A stretch of 35,292 nt of DNA from Winogradskyella sp. (GTDB lineage Bacteria > Bacteroidota > Bacteroidia > Flavobacteriales > Flavobacteriaceae), in assembly GCA_013002225.1 (NCBI GenBank), contig JABDKL010000034.1, positions 1 through 35,292 of the forward strand, read 5' to 3'. The position numbers and the translations under genes were made by a program. Below the pieces are notes generated by a model. It was not told the origin of the DNA, did no database searches, and was given only the letters and a program-made list of their open reading frames with translations. This document shows, one piece after another, positions 17,144-25,250 of the stretch (positions within the stretch are counted from its first letter, which is position 1; each line of letters opens with the position of its first letter).

Positions 17144-18462
17144 TATTGTATATCTGTAGTCAGGTCTTCGGTTATCGTTGGGTTTTCGTCATCTTCAATA
17201 CTACCTTCAAAGAAGTGTATATTATCCAATTGCATTTTTATTGGCGCAATATGCTCCAAAAATTTTATTTTTAAACTATCAGAAATAGGTTTTGCCTCTG
17301 GTAATTTTTGTTTAAATGGATCGACTTGTTTTCCGTTTTTCCAGAAACGATAACAGACATGAGGACCGCCCGTATTTCCGGTCATGCCCACATAGCCAAT
17401 GACATCTCCTTGCTTAACAAATTGACCCTTCTTAACCGCCTGCCTACTCATGTGTAAGTACTGCGTAGTATAGGTGTCGTTGTGTCTTATTTTTACGTAT
17501 TTACCATTACCTCCTCTTCGAGTAGATTCAATTACAGTTCCGTTTGCCGTAGCCATAATTGGCGTACCTACTGCAGCTGCAAAATCCGTACCTTTATGTG
17601 GCCTTATTTTATATCCATAATAGGCGATTCTTCGCTTTAAATTATAGCGCGAAGATAAACGGCCAAATTTCACTGGCATTTTTAAAAATGCGCGTCTCAG
17701 ATTCTTAGCATTTTCATTAAAATAATCTTTAATACCTCTTACAGAATCCGTTTCAAATTGAAAGGCATAAAGCGAATCTCCATTATGCTCAAAGTACGCG
17801 GCCTTAACATTATGGACACCAGCATAAATGGTGTCATCTATGTATTTATCGGTATAAATCACCTTAAATCGATCTCCTGGTTGCAGACGCCTAAAATCTA
17901 TTGTCCAGGCATATATATCATCTGCCATTTTATTGGCTAAAACCTGGCTCAATCCTTTCTCTTCAAGTGTTAATGATATGTTATTTTCTATAACACCTGT
18001 TGCCGTTTTTTCTATATAAGAAATTGGTTTTTTACTTTTATAGGCATGAATAGAGTCTTTCATGTTTATAACAACATACTCTTCAATACTTGGCTGGTAG
18101 ATAAAGGTATTTGGTTGCTGAATACTATCCTCTTTATTTTCTTTTGGAAAGAGTAAGGTGTACGGCTTTCCTATTTGAAGTCTTCTTATGTCAAACGTGT
18201 CTCTGGCTTTTTCTGCAATTTGAAAGATTTTAGGATAGCCTATATTATTTCGCTCTAAAATCTCACCAAAACTATCACCTTTTTTTATGGTGTCTCTCTT
18301 AATGATATATTGGTCTATATCAAAACCGAATTCAAGTATTTTCTCTTTTTCAACTACTTCAGCTATTTCTTTCTTGTACGCCTCCTCTGCTGAATTATCT
18401 TCTTTACAATTGTAAATACTTATGGCAATTATCGCTATTGCTACTAATCGTTTTAACTGCAT
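17143..18462 (-). CDS. M23-family (LytM-type) lipoprotein peptidase with HxC in place of HxH
   Basis: 439 residues. The signal peptide ends at SIYNC, so Cys19 may be lipidated. A LysM/OapA-like segment lies at about 50-110 ([17 protein letters not shown]). The M23 domain is at about 275-385: HKGTDFAA gives ligands His289 and Asp293, QYLHMS gives a catalytic His, and [10 protein letters not shown] gives His368 followed by Cys370. In classical LytM enzymes the last motif is HxH and its second His is the third zinc ligand; here it is Cys. The protein would act on peptidoglycan cross-links or regulate other hydrolases. It overlaps pgi by one base and follows the tryptophan dioxygenase gene by 13 bases. 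Confidence 0.9.
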   Translation of the reverse strand: MQLKRLVAIAIIAISIYNCKEDNSAEEAYKKEIAEVVEKEKILEFGFDIDQYIIKRDTIKKGDSFGEILERNNIGYPKIFQIAEKARDTFDIRRLQIGKPYTLLFPKENKEDSIQQPNTFIYQPSIEEYVVINMKDSIHAYKSKKPISYIEKTATGVIENNISLTLEEKGLSQVLANKMADDIYAWTIDFRRLQPGDRFKVIYTDKYIDDTIYAGVHNVKAAYFEHNGDSLYAFQFETDSVRGIKDYFNENAKNLRRAFLKMPVKFGRLSSRYNLKRRIAYYGYKIRPHKGTDFAAAVGTPIMATANGTVIESTRRGGNGKYVKIRHNDTYTTQYLHMSRQAVKKGQFVKQGDVIGYVGMTGNTGGPHVCYRFWKNGKQVDPFKQKLPEAKPISDSLKIKFLEHIAPIKMQLDNIHFFEGSIEDDENPTITEDLTTDIQ

Positions 18463-18475
18463 TAGTTTTGTTAAA

Positions 18476-19408
18476 TTATATGTTATGTCCCCAGTTATCT
18501 AATTCTTCTTTAGACCATAAGTCTGGAAAAAATATTCGCTTTTGATATTTAGGATGCATGTATTTTTTCCAATCGCTTCCTCCAGTAGCTTCTCCATCAC
18601 CTATGCCGCTTTCTATGTAGTGTCTTGCAGCATTGTAATGCGCCATTACCCAAGTAACATTGACTGTATAATCATAATGTCGCATAGCTTTAATGAGGTC
18701 CTTATCCTTCTGGTCTTTCTCTGGTAGTTCCTTAAATCGTGTCCAAAGGTTTTTGGTGTTATAAGTTTCCATAAATCTTAAAAAGTCTGTCTTGTAACGC
18801 TTTTCAAAATTTACCAACAATGTAGATTTTTTACCTGTTTTATGATCTTTCCCTGCTGCCTGCCAATACAGGTGCTCGAACGCATGAGTGAAAGGTGTAT
18901 TTCTATCAATGTCTTTTCTAAACCTATAATCTATAAGGTTTATGAGCTCGGTCGATGCAAATTCTATAAGTCTGTACTGCGCACTTTGAAAACCACTGGC
19001 GGGCGTTAAAGTATATCTAAACTTCATATACTGTTCTACCTCCATCCCTTCTCTCATAATATTGAATGAAGTTGTTAGCATATCAAAATATCGACTAATA
19101 CGCATTATTTTACTTTCAAAATACGTCACGTCGAGATCTTCCTTTTCAGCAACTTGAGAAATCTCCCAAAGAATCATTTTAAAAATGAGCTCATTTATTT
19201 GATGGTAGGCTATAAAAACCATCTCATCCGGCAATGTGGTTCTTTGTATTTGAAGACTTAACAGCGCATCCGTCTGTATATAATCCCAATATGTAATCGG
19301 CTTGCTATAAAGCAAGCCGTGCAAATGGTCATCTGTGTCTTGGTCTATCGCTACATACTTCTTTTGAAGTTCCTTAACGATATTATCAAATTTATGTAAA
19401 TCGTGCAT
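18476..19408 (-). CDS. kynA: Tryptophan 2,3-dioxygenase
   Basis: 310 residues. This heme enzyme opens the indole ring of tryptophan to N-formylkynurenine. Family features: YHQINELIFKMILWE with the active-site His69, SGFQSAQYRLIEF with substrate-carboxylate Arg146, AHYNAARHYI with His257 as the probable heme ligand, and EATGGSDW with Thr275 near the substrate. Its start is 3 bases after the DUF3108 gene, and its stop is 13 bases before the M23 gene. With hppD and hmgA close by, the region carries key steps of both tryptophan and tyrosine breakdown, though kynureninase is not in the window. Confidence 0.95.
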   Translation of the reverse strand: MHDLHKFDNIVKELQKKYVAIDQDTDDHLHGLLYSKPITYWDYIQTDALLSLQIQRTTLPDEMVFIAYHQINELIFKMILWEISQVAEKEDLDVTYFESKIMRISRYFDMLTTSFNIMREGMEVEQYMKFRYTLTPASGFQSAQYRLIEFASTELINLIDYRFRKDIDRNTPFTHAFEHLYWQAAGKDHKTGKKSTLLVNFEKRYKTDFLRFMETYNTKNLWTRFKELPEKDQKDKDLIKAMRHYDYTVNVTWVMAHYNAARHYIESGIGDGEATGGSDWKKYMHPKYQKRIFFPDLWSKEELDNWGHNI

Positions 19409-19411
19409 GTT

Positions 19412-20203
19412 TTAATCAAATTCTATTTCGAAGGAATGTTTAAGCCCTTTATAGGCTTCGAGGTCTGCTCTTAGCGACCCAACCGCTAAATCTGCTTTAA
19501 TTTTTAATGGTATTTTATTCTTATCTGCACTTACCCAAAGTGTTAAACTTTCTTCTTCTTTAAACACTCGGCCAGCCATTACATAGGGTCTAAACTTTAA
19601 TGTTTTTACTTTTATCTTGGAGCCGTTAACATCTACTTTTATAGTTTCTCTACCTAAATATTTGAGCTTGAAACCATAATTTTCTTCATCAAAAAACATA
19701 TTTGTTTTTATTTCATCTCCTTGTCTTAAGGATGTAATATCTATGCTATTTCTTAAATGATAATACATCGATACCATATCCTGAACATCCTGCTCCGTTG
19801 TAATTGTCCTTACACTTCTATGCTTTTTATTATTTACTATTGCCTTTTGCTCGATATGATTAAAATCGATTTCAATATCCTTGGTATGTCCTCCTTCATC
19901 GATCTTTCTAATAAATTTATAGGGCACACCTGTCTCTCTATCGAAATAACTTTCGTAGCGATCCCTAACCCTAAAAAAGGCGTTTGCTAAACCTGTCGTT
20001 TTTCCTTTTCCAACGACATGAAAAACTTTTTTCCCGTTCAGTACTTTTTCATTAACCTTTAAGGTCGCTTCGCCGGCCTTAAACCAGCCACTATAGCTCA
20101 TCCTAAATTTAAACCACTCTCCTTCCTGGAATGCAGATTCTTTCTTTACGTCTGAAACTTGCAATCCCATAAATAGTAGCACTATGGTAAATAAATATTT
20201 CAT
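19412..20203 (-). CDS. DUF3108 domain-containing exported protein
   Basis: 263 residues with an N-terminal signal peptide (MKYLFTIVLLFMGLQVSDV). The remainder matches the DUF3108 pattern: an opening FQEGEWFKFRMSYSGWFKAG, then VVGKGKTTGLANAFFRVRDRYESYFD and a long run of beta strands, ending with LWVSADKNKIPLKIKADLAVG and a final LEAY strand. The family is periplasmic or outer-membrane-associated with a LolA/LppX-like fold expected, but no defined function is known to me. It is the first gene of the DUF3108-kynA-M23-pgi run; the 3-base gap to kynA suggests coupling. Confidence 0.85.
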   Translation of the reverse strand: MKYLFTIVLLFMGLQVSDVKKESAFQEGEWFKFRMSYSGWFKAGEATLKVNEKVLNGKKVFHVVGKGKTTGLANAFFRVRDRYESYFDRETGVPYKFIRKIDEGGHTKDIEIDFNHIEQKAIVNNKKHRSVRTITTEQDVQDMVSMYYHLRNSIDITSLRQGDEIKTNMFFDEENYGFKLKYLGRETIKVDVNGSKIKVKTLKFRPYVMAGRVFKEEESLTLWVSADKNKIPLKIKADLAVGSLRADLEAYKGLKHSFEIEFD

Positions 20204-20374
20204 AATTATATGCTGTAAATGTAATTAATGTAACCTAATAGTTGTGTTACAATTATCTTAAATACAATTACTATTCCAAATGTATTAAAACAATAAAATA
20301 AGACCCAAAATCTGTAAGTGTTTTTATTTTCTTAATAGTAGAATCTAGCTGTTTTAATAATAATTTAGAACCAA
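20204..20374 (-). other. 171-base intergenic region with inverted repeat upstream of the DUF3108-kynA run
   Basis: It holds TGTAAC-N11-GTTACA (20229-20251) and further TGTAA copies at 20214 and 20220, about 10-50 bases upstream of the DUF3108 start. TACATTTA on the minus strand is a near match to the -7 consensus. It probably contains the promoter of the run. I see no clear terminator for hppD and no small gene. Confidence 0.35.
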
Positions 20375-21535
20375 TCAAAGCGTGCCACGCTTAGCCTGTT
20401 CCCTCTCAATAGACTCGAATAACGCTTTAAAATTACCTGCACCAAATCCTTTTGCGCCCATTCGTTGTATAATCTCAAAGAACAAGGTTGGCCTATCTTC
20501 TACAGGTTTTGTAAATATTTGAAGCAAGTACCCTTCCTCGTCTGCGTCGATCATGATACCTAATCCCTTTAGGGTTTCAATATCTTCTCTAAGCTCGTGA
20601 CTATGTTCTTCTAATCTACCAGGAACTGCTCTATAGTATTCTTCTGGTGGTGTAGATAAAAACTCAACCCCTCTCGATTTAAGTTGAGACACAGTTGTAA
20701 TAATATCGTCTGTAGCTACCGCGATATGTTGTACGCCAGCACCTTCATAAAAATCTAAATATTCTTCGATTTGAGAACGCTTTTTCCCTTCAGCAGGTTC
20801 ATTTATTGGAAACTTTATACGACCATTACCGTTACTCATCACCTTACTCATTAAGGCCGAATATTCTGTGTGAATTTGCTTATCGTCGAACGAGAGGAAA
20901 TTTACAAAGCCCATTACGTCTTCATACCATTTTACCCAGGTATTCATTTCTCCCCAACCAACATTACCTACCATGTGGTCAATATATTTTAGACCCACAG
21001 GCTCTGGATTGTAATCGCTTTTCCACGCCACAAAACCTGGCATAAATTCACCTTTATAGTTTTTACGCTCAACAAACATGTGAACGGTCTCACCGTAAGT
21101 ATATATACCAGCTCTAACAACTTCTCCATGTTCGTCCTTTTCTACGGTTGGTTCCATATAAGACTTTGCACCTCTCTTGGTGGTCTCTTCATACGACTTA
21201 CGAGCATCATCTACCCAAAGTGCAACGACCTTAACACCATCGCCGTGCTTAACAATATGTTTATTTATTTCGGATTTACTATTAAGTGGTGTGGTTAACA
21301 CCAATCGAATTTTATCTTGTTTTAACACATAACTCACCGAATCTTTTGAGCCTGTTTCCAACCCTCTATACGCGTAAGACTGAAAACCGAAAGCAGTTTT
21401 ATAAAAGTGAGCCGCTTGCTTAGCATTACCCACATAAAATTCAACATAATCGGTTCCTAAAAGCGGTAAAAAATCTTGAGCTTCATCAAATATTTTTTCG
21501 AGTCCGTAGTTTACTGATTTTATTTCTTTACTCAT
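20375..21535 (-). CDS. hppD: 4-hydroxyphenylpyruvate dioxygenase
   Basis: 386 residues, with two vicinal-oxygen-chelate halves. It converts 4-hydroxyphenylpyruvate to homogentisate, the second step of tyrosine catabolism. The Fe(II) ligands of the C-terminal half are visible: His187 in YIDHMVGNVG, His270 in VQHIAVATDD, and Glu354 in LFFEIIQRMG. The C-terminal GFGAGNFKALFESIE segment that closes the active site is also present. It lies 94 bases downstream of hmgA on the same strand, so the two steps are probably coexpressed. Length and ligand set are complete. Confidence 0.96.
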   Translation of the reverse strand: MSKEIKSVNYGLEKIFDEAQDFLPLLGTDYVEFYVGNAKQAAHFYKTAFGFQSYAYRGLETGSKDSVSYVLKQDKIRLVLTTPLNSKSEINKHIVKHGDGVKVVALWVDDARKSYEETTKRGAKSYMEPTVEKDEHGEVVRAGIYTYGETVHMFVERKNYKGEFMPGFVAWKSDYNPEPVGLKYIDHMVGNVGWGEMNTWVKWYEDVMGFVNFLSFDDKQIHTEYSALMSKVMSNGNGRIKFPINEPAEGKKRSQIEEYLDFYEGAGVQHIAVATDDIITTVSQLKSRGVEFLSTPPEEYYRAVPGRLEEHSHELREDIETLKGLGIMIDADEEGYLLQIFTKPVEDRPTLFFEIIQRMGAKGFGAGNFKALFESIEREQAKRGTL

Positions 21536-21629
21536 TATTATTCTTTTTTTTAATCTCTTGCAAAAGCAGAAATCTAATTTATTAAACTTTATTTTTTCAA
21601 CTCCTGATTTCGCAGAAACGGTAGTTTCT

Positions 21630-22787
21630 TTACTCTAACCAAGACTTGAAATAATCTTCATCTGCAATTTTCATAGCTTCCTCAGTAACCTTTAAAGGTT
21701 TAAAAGTATCTACCATAACTGCTAATTCGTCTGTTTTCACCTTTCCGATACTGCGCTCCATAGCACCAGGATGTGGTCCATGAGGGATACCAGCAGGATG
21801 TAATGAAATATGGCCAGCATCAACATCGTTTCTACTCATAAAATCACCATCAACGTAATATAAAACTTCATCGCTATCTATATTACTGTGGTTGTATGGT
21901 GCTGGCACGCTCAAAGGATGATAGTCGTACAACCGTGGCACAAAACTACAGACTACAAAAGCATCTGTCTCGAAAGTTTGATGCACTGGAGGTGGCTGAT
22001 GAATTCTCCCTGTAATGGGTTCGAAATCATGGATTGAGAATGCATATGGATAATTATAGCCGTCATAACCTACCACGTCAAAAGGGTGTGAAGCATAAAC
22101 CATATCAAACATATCGTCTTGCTTTTTAATTTTTATTAGAAAATCACCCGATTCATTATTGGTTTCCAATTCATACGGTTGTCTTAAATCACGCTCACAG
22201 AATGGCGAATGCTCCAATAATTGCCCAAACCAGTTTCTGTAGCGTTTAGGTGTGTAGATTGGTCTTAGGCTTTCAACAATAAACAACCTGTTATCTTCTG
22301 TGTCGAAATCTATTTTGTAAATAATTCCTCTCGGCACCACCAAATAATCACCATATTTAAAATCTAAATTACCTAAGTGGGTTCTTAGTTTACCGGTGCC
22401 TTTGTGTACAAAAATTAACTCATCGGCATCAGTATTTTTGTAAAAATAGTCTCTTGTAGATTGCTTTGGTGCTGCCAAAATAATACTGCAGTCGCTATTA
22501 GTGAGGACTGTTTTTCGACTCTCTAAATAATCATCTTCTGGTTTTACCTGAAACCCTCTTAACTTATAAGACTGCATATTATTTGCTTTTGCAATCTTGG
22601 GAGCTACACTGTATTGTTTCTTAATCTCTTTAACCTGCGTAGGGCGTTGCTCATGGTAACTATTAGTAGACATTCCATCGAAACCTATGGTGCCAAATAA
22701 TTGCTCATAATAAAAATCCCCGTTAGGCTTTTTAAATTGGGTATGGCGTTTTGGAGGAATTTTTCCTAGTTTATGATAAAATGGCAT
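21630..22787 (-). CDS. hmgA: Homogentisate 1,2-dioxygenase
   Basis: 385 residues, shorter than the roughly 440-residue eukaryotic enzyme but of the length seen in a bacterial subgroup. It opens homogentisate to maleylacetoacetate. The iron ligands are recognisable: His300 in PYNHSN, Glu307 after IDSD, and His336 in GIPHGPH; His330 in ISLH is the nearby second-shell His. The His-Glu spacing is seven rather than six residues, an insertion of one. A cupin-like N-terminal half carries ELIFVHKGTGKLRTHLG. It is followed by hppD. The later genes of the pathway (maleylacetoacetate isomerase, fumarylacetoacetase) are not in the window. Confidence 0.94.
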   Translation of the reverse strand: MPFYHKLGKIPPKRHTQFKKPNGDFYYEQLFGTIGFDGMSTNSYHEQRPTQVKEIKKQYSVAPKIAKANNMQSYKLRGFQVKPEDDYLESRKTVLTNSDCSIILAAPKQSTRDYFYKNTDADELIFVHKGTGKLRTHLGNLDFKYGDYLVVPRGIIYKIDFDTEDNRLFIVESLRPIYTPKRYRNWFGQLLEHSPFCERDLRQPYELETNNESGDFLIKIKKQDDMFDMVYASHPFDVVGYDGYNYPYAFSIHDFEPITGRIHQPPPVHQTFETDAFVVCSFVPRLYDYHPLSVPAPYNHSNIDSDEVLYYVDGDFMSRNDVDAGHISLHPAGIPHGPHPGAMERSIGKVKTDELAVMVDTFKPLKVTEEAMKIADEDYFKSWLE

Positions 22788-22889
22788 TTGTCAAATTTAT
22801 TTAAAGGTTGATGAACTGGCTTAGACTTCAGCTTTACATTAAGTAGAAAATCTCGGAAACCAAAATTCTTTTTAAAGGTACAAAAAATG

Positions 22890-22897
22890 CAAATTTA
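22890..22897 (-). promoter_or_regulatory. Putative -7 element (TAAATTTG) of the hmgA-hppD transcript
   Basis: On the minus strand TAAATTTG matches TAnnTTTG and predicts a leader of nearly 100 bases. A second exact match at 22792-22799 lies only four bases from the ATG and would give a leaderless message. Neither has a clear -33 partner. The rest of the 200-base gap shows no gene. Confidence 0.35.
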
Positions 22898-22987
22898 TTC
22901 TGGGTTCCGCTTAATAAGGAAATGAAGATGAAGTTTTATATTTTTCCAATAAGGTTTCATACCGTCACAAAGTTGAGGAATTTAAAC

Positions 22988-25249
22988 TTAAAACCAAAAC
23001 CCTAAGTTAAAAAACCAATAGCCATTGCCCGTTTCTGGTGAGTAAGAATATTTTGCTTCTAAAGGCCCTAAAAACGTCTCTAACGAATAACCTAAAGCAT
23101 AACCACTAAAATCTGGAGACGAAAAAAATTGCCCAGTTTCAAAAAGATCGTCTTCTATATTCGCAAAATTTGCAGCAATTAGTAAATGCTGATTTTTAAG
23201 AATTTCGTAATCAAGAGTAAATGTTGCTTTTACAAAGCTGTTTCCTGTTAAGGCTAAATAATCGTAACCATAGAAAGACGAAAAATTATTTATAAAATTA
23301 TTAGCGTAACCTCCAATCCCAAATCCCAAGGCAGTAGTAGTGGTGTTATTACCTATTTTAAAACCTCCACTGGTTTCTAACTTTAATGCTACCTTATCAT
23401 TTAGACTAATGGCATAACCTATATCTGCTTTGGCTATTGAAAATTCTTCAAAATTACTATCAAAACTTGACGCGTTAAGGTATAAGTGAAAATCGCCATT
23501 AAAATAAAAGCCATTTCTTGGAAAATGCACATTGTCATAATTATCGAAGACTAAATTTCCAAATAAACTAAAATAGGTGGTGTTTTCGAAGGTTGTATTA
23601 TCCTGTTGGTTGTCATCTATAATAGTTTCTGAGGTAATCTTAAGTCGCTTAATTTCTCCGCCTGCCCTAAGTGCGAAGTCTTTTCTAAAAATAGTCTGCA
23701 GATAGACCTGGTTTGTAAAATCAGAAAGTTCTACGTCAATTCTATTTAAACCTGAAAGCAAGGGTGAATCTTCTTCTAAGGCTAATAAAGGATTAACGTT
23801 TTTGTTGAATTGATTAAACCTTGATTTAATACCTATACTAATATAAAATCCTTTATCAATAAAATAATCGAAATTGTACCTGGAATTATCACCAAGAATA
23901 ACATCGAGCGAAGCTATATCATTATCAAACAGCAATCTTTTTTGAGTAAGATTTGCCAAAAGTGCACTTTGATACAAACCATCATAATGCAACCCTAGTC
24001 TGAGAAATGTCGTTATTTTAGACTCTTTTATGGTGCCTTTTAAATCATAGCCGGGAGCATTTTCGCTTTCCACTAAATGATATCTAAACGTATCAAAATT
24101 GTTAGTTGCAATAACGCTATTTATTCCTCTTTTAAAGTCTTCGTAACTAATTCTCTTATCGCCTTTTAATTTTAATTTACCTAATAAGTAAGATCGTGTA
24201 TATCGCTTTTTTCCTCCTATGTTTATTGAGTTAACTTTAATACTATCTATAATTGTTAATTCTGAGAATTCTTGCTTTTGTTTTTGCTGCGCCTTAATTT
24301 TTTGCAATTGAGGCATATGTGTTCGTGCTGCAGCGGCTCCGTTAGAAATAATATCGTCTCCCTCGCTAAAAGATATAACTGAATAGTCAGTTATATCAGG
24401 CTTTATATAAATATCTGTTAATTTTGCCTTTTGCTTCATTGCATTAATGGTTCTAAAATTATTAATCTGCAATAATATATCAGGAGCGGAGCCTAAACTT
24501 GTTCTGTCTTTTAAGGCATCCTGAACATCAACGCCAATTATAATGTCCATACCTTTTGCACGCAACTCTTCTACCGGAAAATTATTGGTAACACCACCAT
24601 CAATTAGTATTCTATCACCAATAACAACAGGTTGAAACAAAGATGGAAGTGCGCCACTCGCTGTTACTACTTGAGCTAACCTTCCCTCTTCTATAACTAT
24701 GGATTCTCCGGTTTCTATATCTGTAGCAATACAAAAGAACGGTATTGGAAGATTAGAAAAATCGGTTATATCATTAACAGGCATCATTAATTGGTAAAGC
24801 AAATTGTAGACGTTTTGACCGCGGGATAAAGCGGAAGGTAAGCTTATATTAAAGTTTTCAAAAGGTAAGGTAATAGCGTATTTTTCCGAATTTTCGCGCT
24901 CGTAGAAGGGTTTAGATGCCCTCCCAAATTCATCATTTATTAACTCATCAAAATCGATATTATTAAAGAGTTTTTCAAGCTGTTTGCCAGAATACCCTGT
25001 TGCGTAGAGCGACCCGATTATTGCACCCATACTTGTACCGGACACATAGTCTATTTTTATACCTAAGCTGTCAATAACTTTTAATGCTCCAATATGTGCA
25101 AATCCCTTAGCACCACCTCCACTCAACACTAAACCCACCTTTGGATTATTCACTTCCTGAGCACCACTAAAATTTGCGCTAAATAGCAACATAAAGCCAA
25201 TAATGAAGAATGGCTTTAATGACAGGTAATATGAGCTTGCATTTATCAA
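22988..25249 (-). CDS. Patatin-like phospholipase fused to POTRA and outer-membrane barrel (type Vd/PlpD-like)
   Basis: 753 residues from the TTG at 25249, one base after the uvrC stop; an ATG at 25303 inside uvrC would add 18 residues ahead of the signal peptide and is less likely. The signal peptide ends near SGAQ. The patatin domain (about 36-240) has oxyanion GGGAKG, nucleophile Ser73 in GTSMG and Asp217 in DGG. A POTRA-like segment lies around 325-400 and a BamA/FhaC-type barrel from about 410 to the final NLGFWF. This order is that of type Vd autotransporters such as PlpD, where the lipase is surface-exposed or released. It is probably cotranscribed with uvrC. Confidence 0.9.
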   Translation of the reverse strand: MINASSYYLSLKPFFIIGFMLLFSANFSGAQEVNNPKVGLVLSGGGAKGFAHIGALKVIDSLGIKIDYVSGTSMGAIIGSLYATGYSGKQLEKLFNNIDFDELINDEFGRASKPFYERENSEKYAITLPFENFNISLPSALSRGQNVYNLLYQLMMPVNDITDFSNLPIPFFCIATDIETGESIVIEEGRLAQVVTASGALPSLFQPVVIGDRILIDGGVTNNFPVEELRAKGMDIIIGVDVQDALKDRTSLGSAPDILLQINNFRTINAMKQKAKLTDIYIKPDITDYSVISFSEGDDIISNGAAAARTHMPQLQKIKAQQKQKQEFSELTIIDSIKVNSINIGGKKRYTRSYLLGKLKLKGDKRISYEDFKRGINSVIATNNFDTFRYHLVESENAPGYDLKGTIKESKITTFLRLGLHYDGLYQSALLANLTQKRLLFDNDIASLDVILGDNSRYNFDYFIDKGFYISIGIKSRFNQFNKNVNPLLALEEDSPLLSGLNRIDVELSDFTNQVYLQTIFRKDFALRAGGEIKRLKITSETIIDDNQQDNTTFENTTYFSLFGNLVFDNYDNVHFPRNGFYFNGDFHLYLNASSFDSNFEEFSIAKADIGYAISLNDKVALKLETSGGFKIGNNTTTTALGFGIGGYANNFINNFSSFYGYDYLALTGNSFVKATFTLDYEILKNQHLLIAANFANIEDDLFETGQFFSSPDFSGYALGYSLETFLGPLEAKYSYSPETGNGYWFFNLGFWF

Positions 25250-25250
25250 C

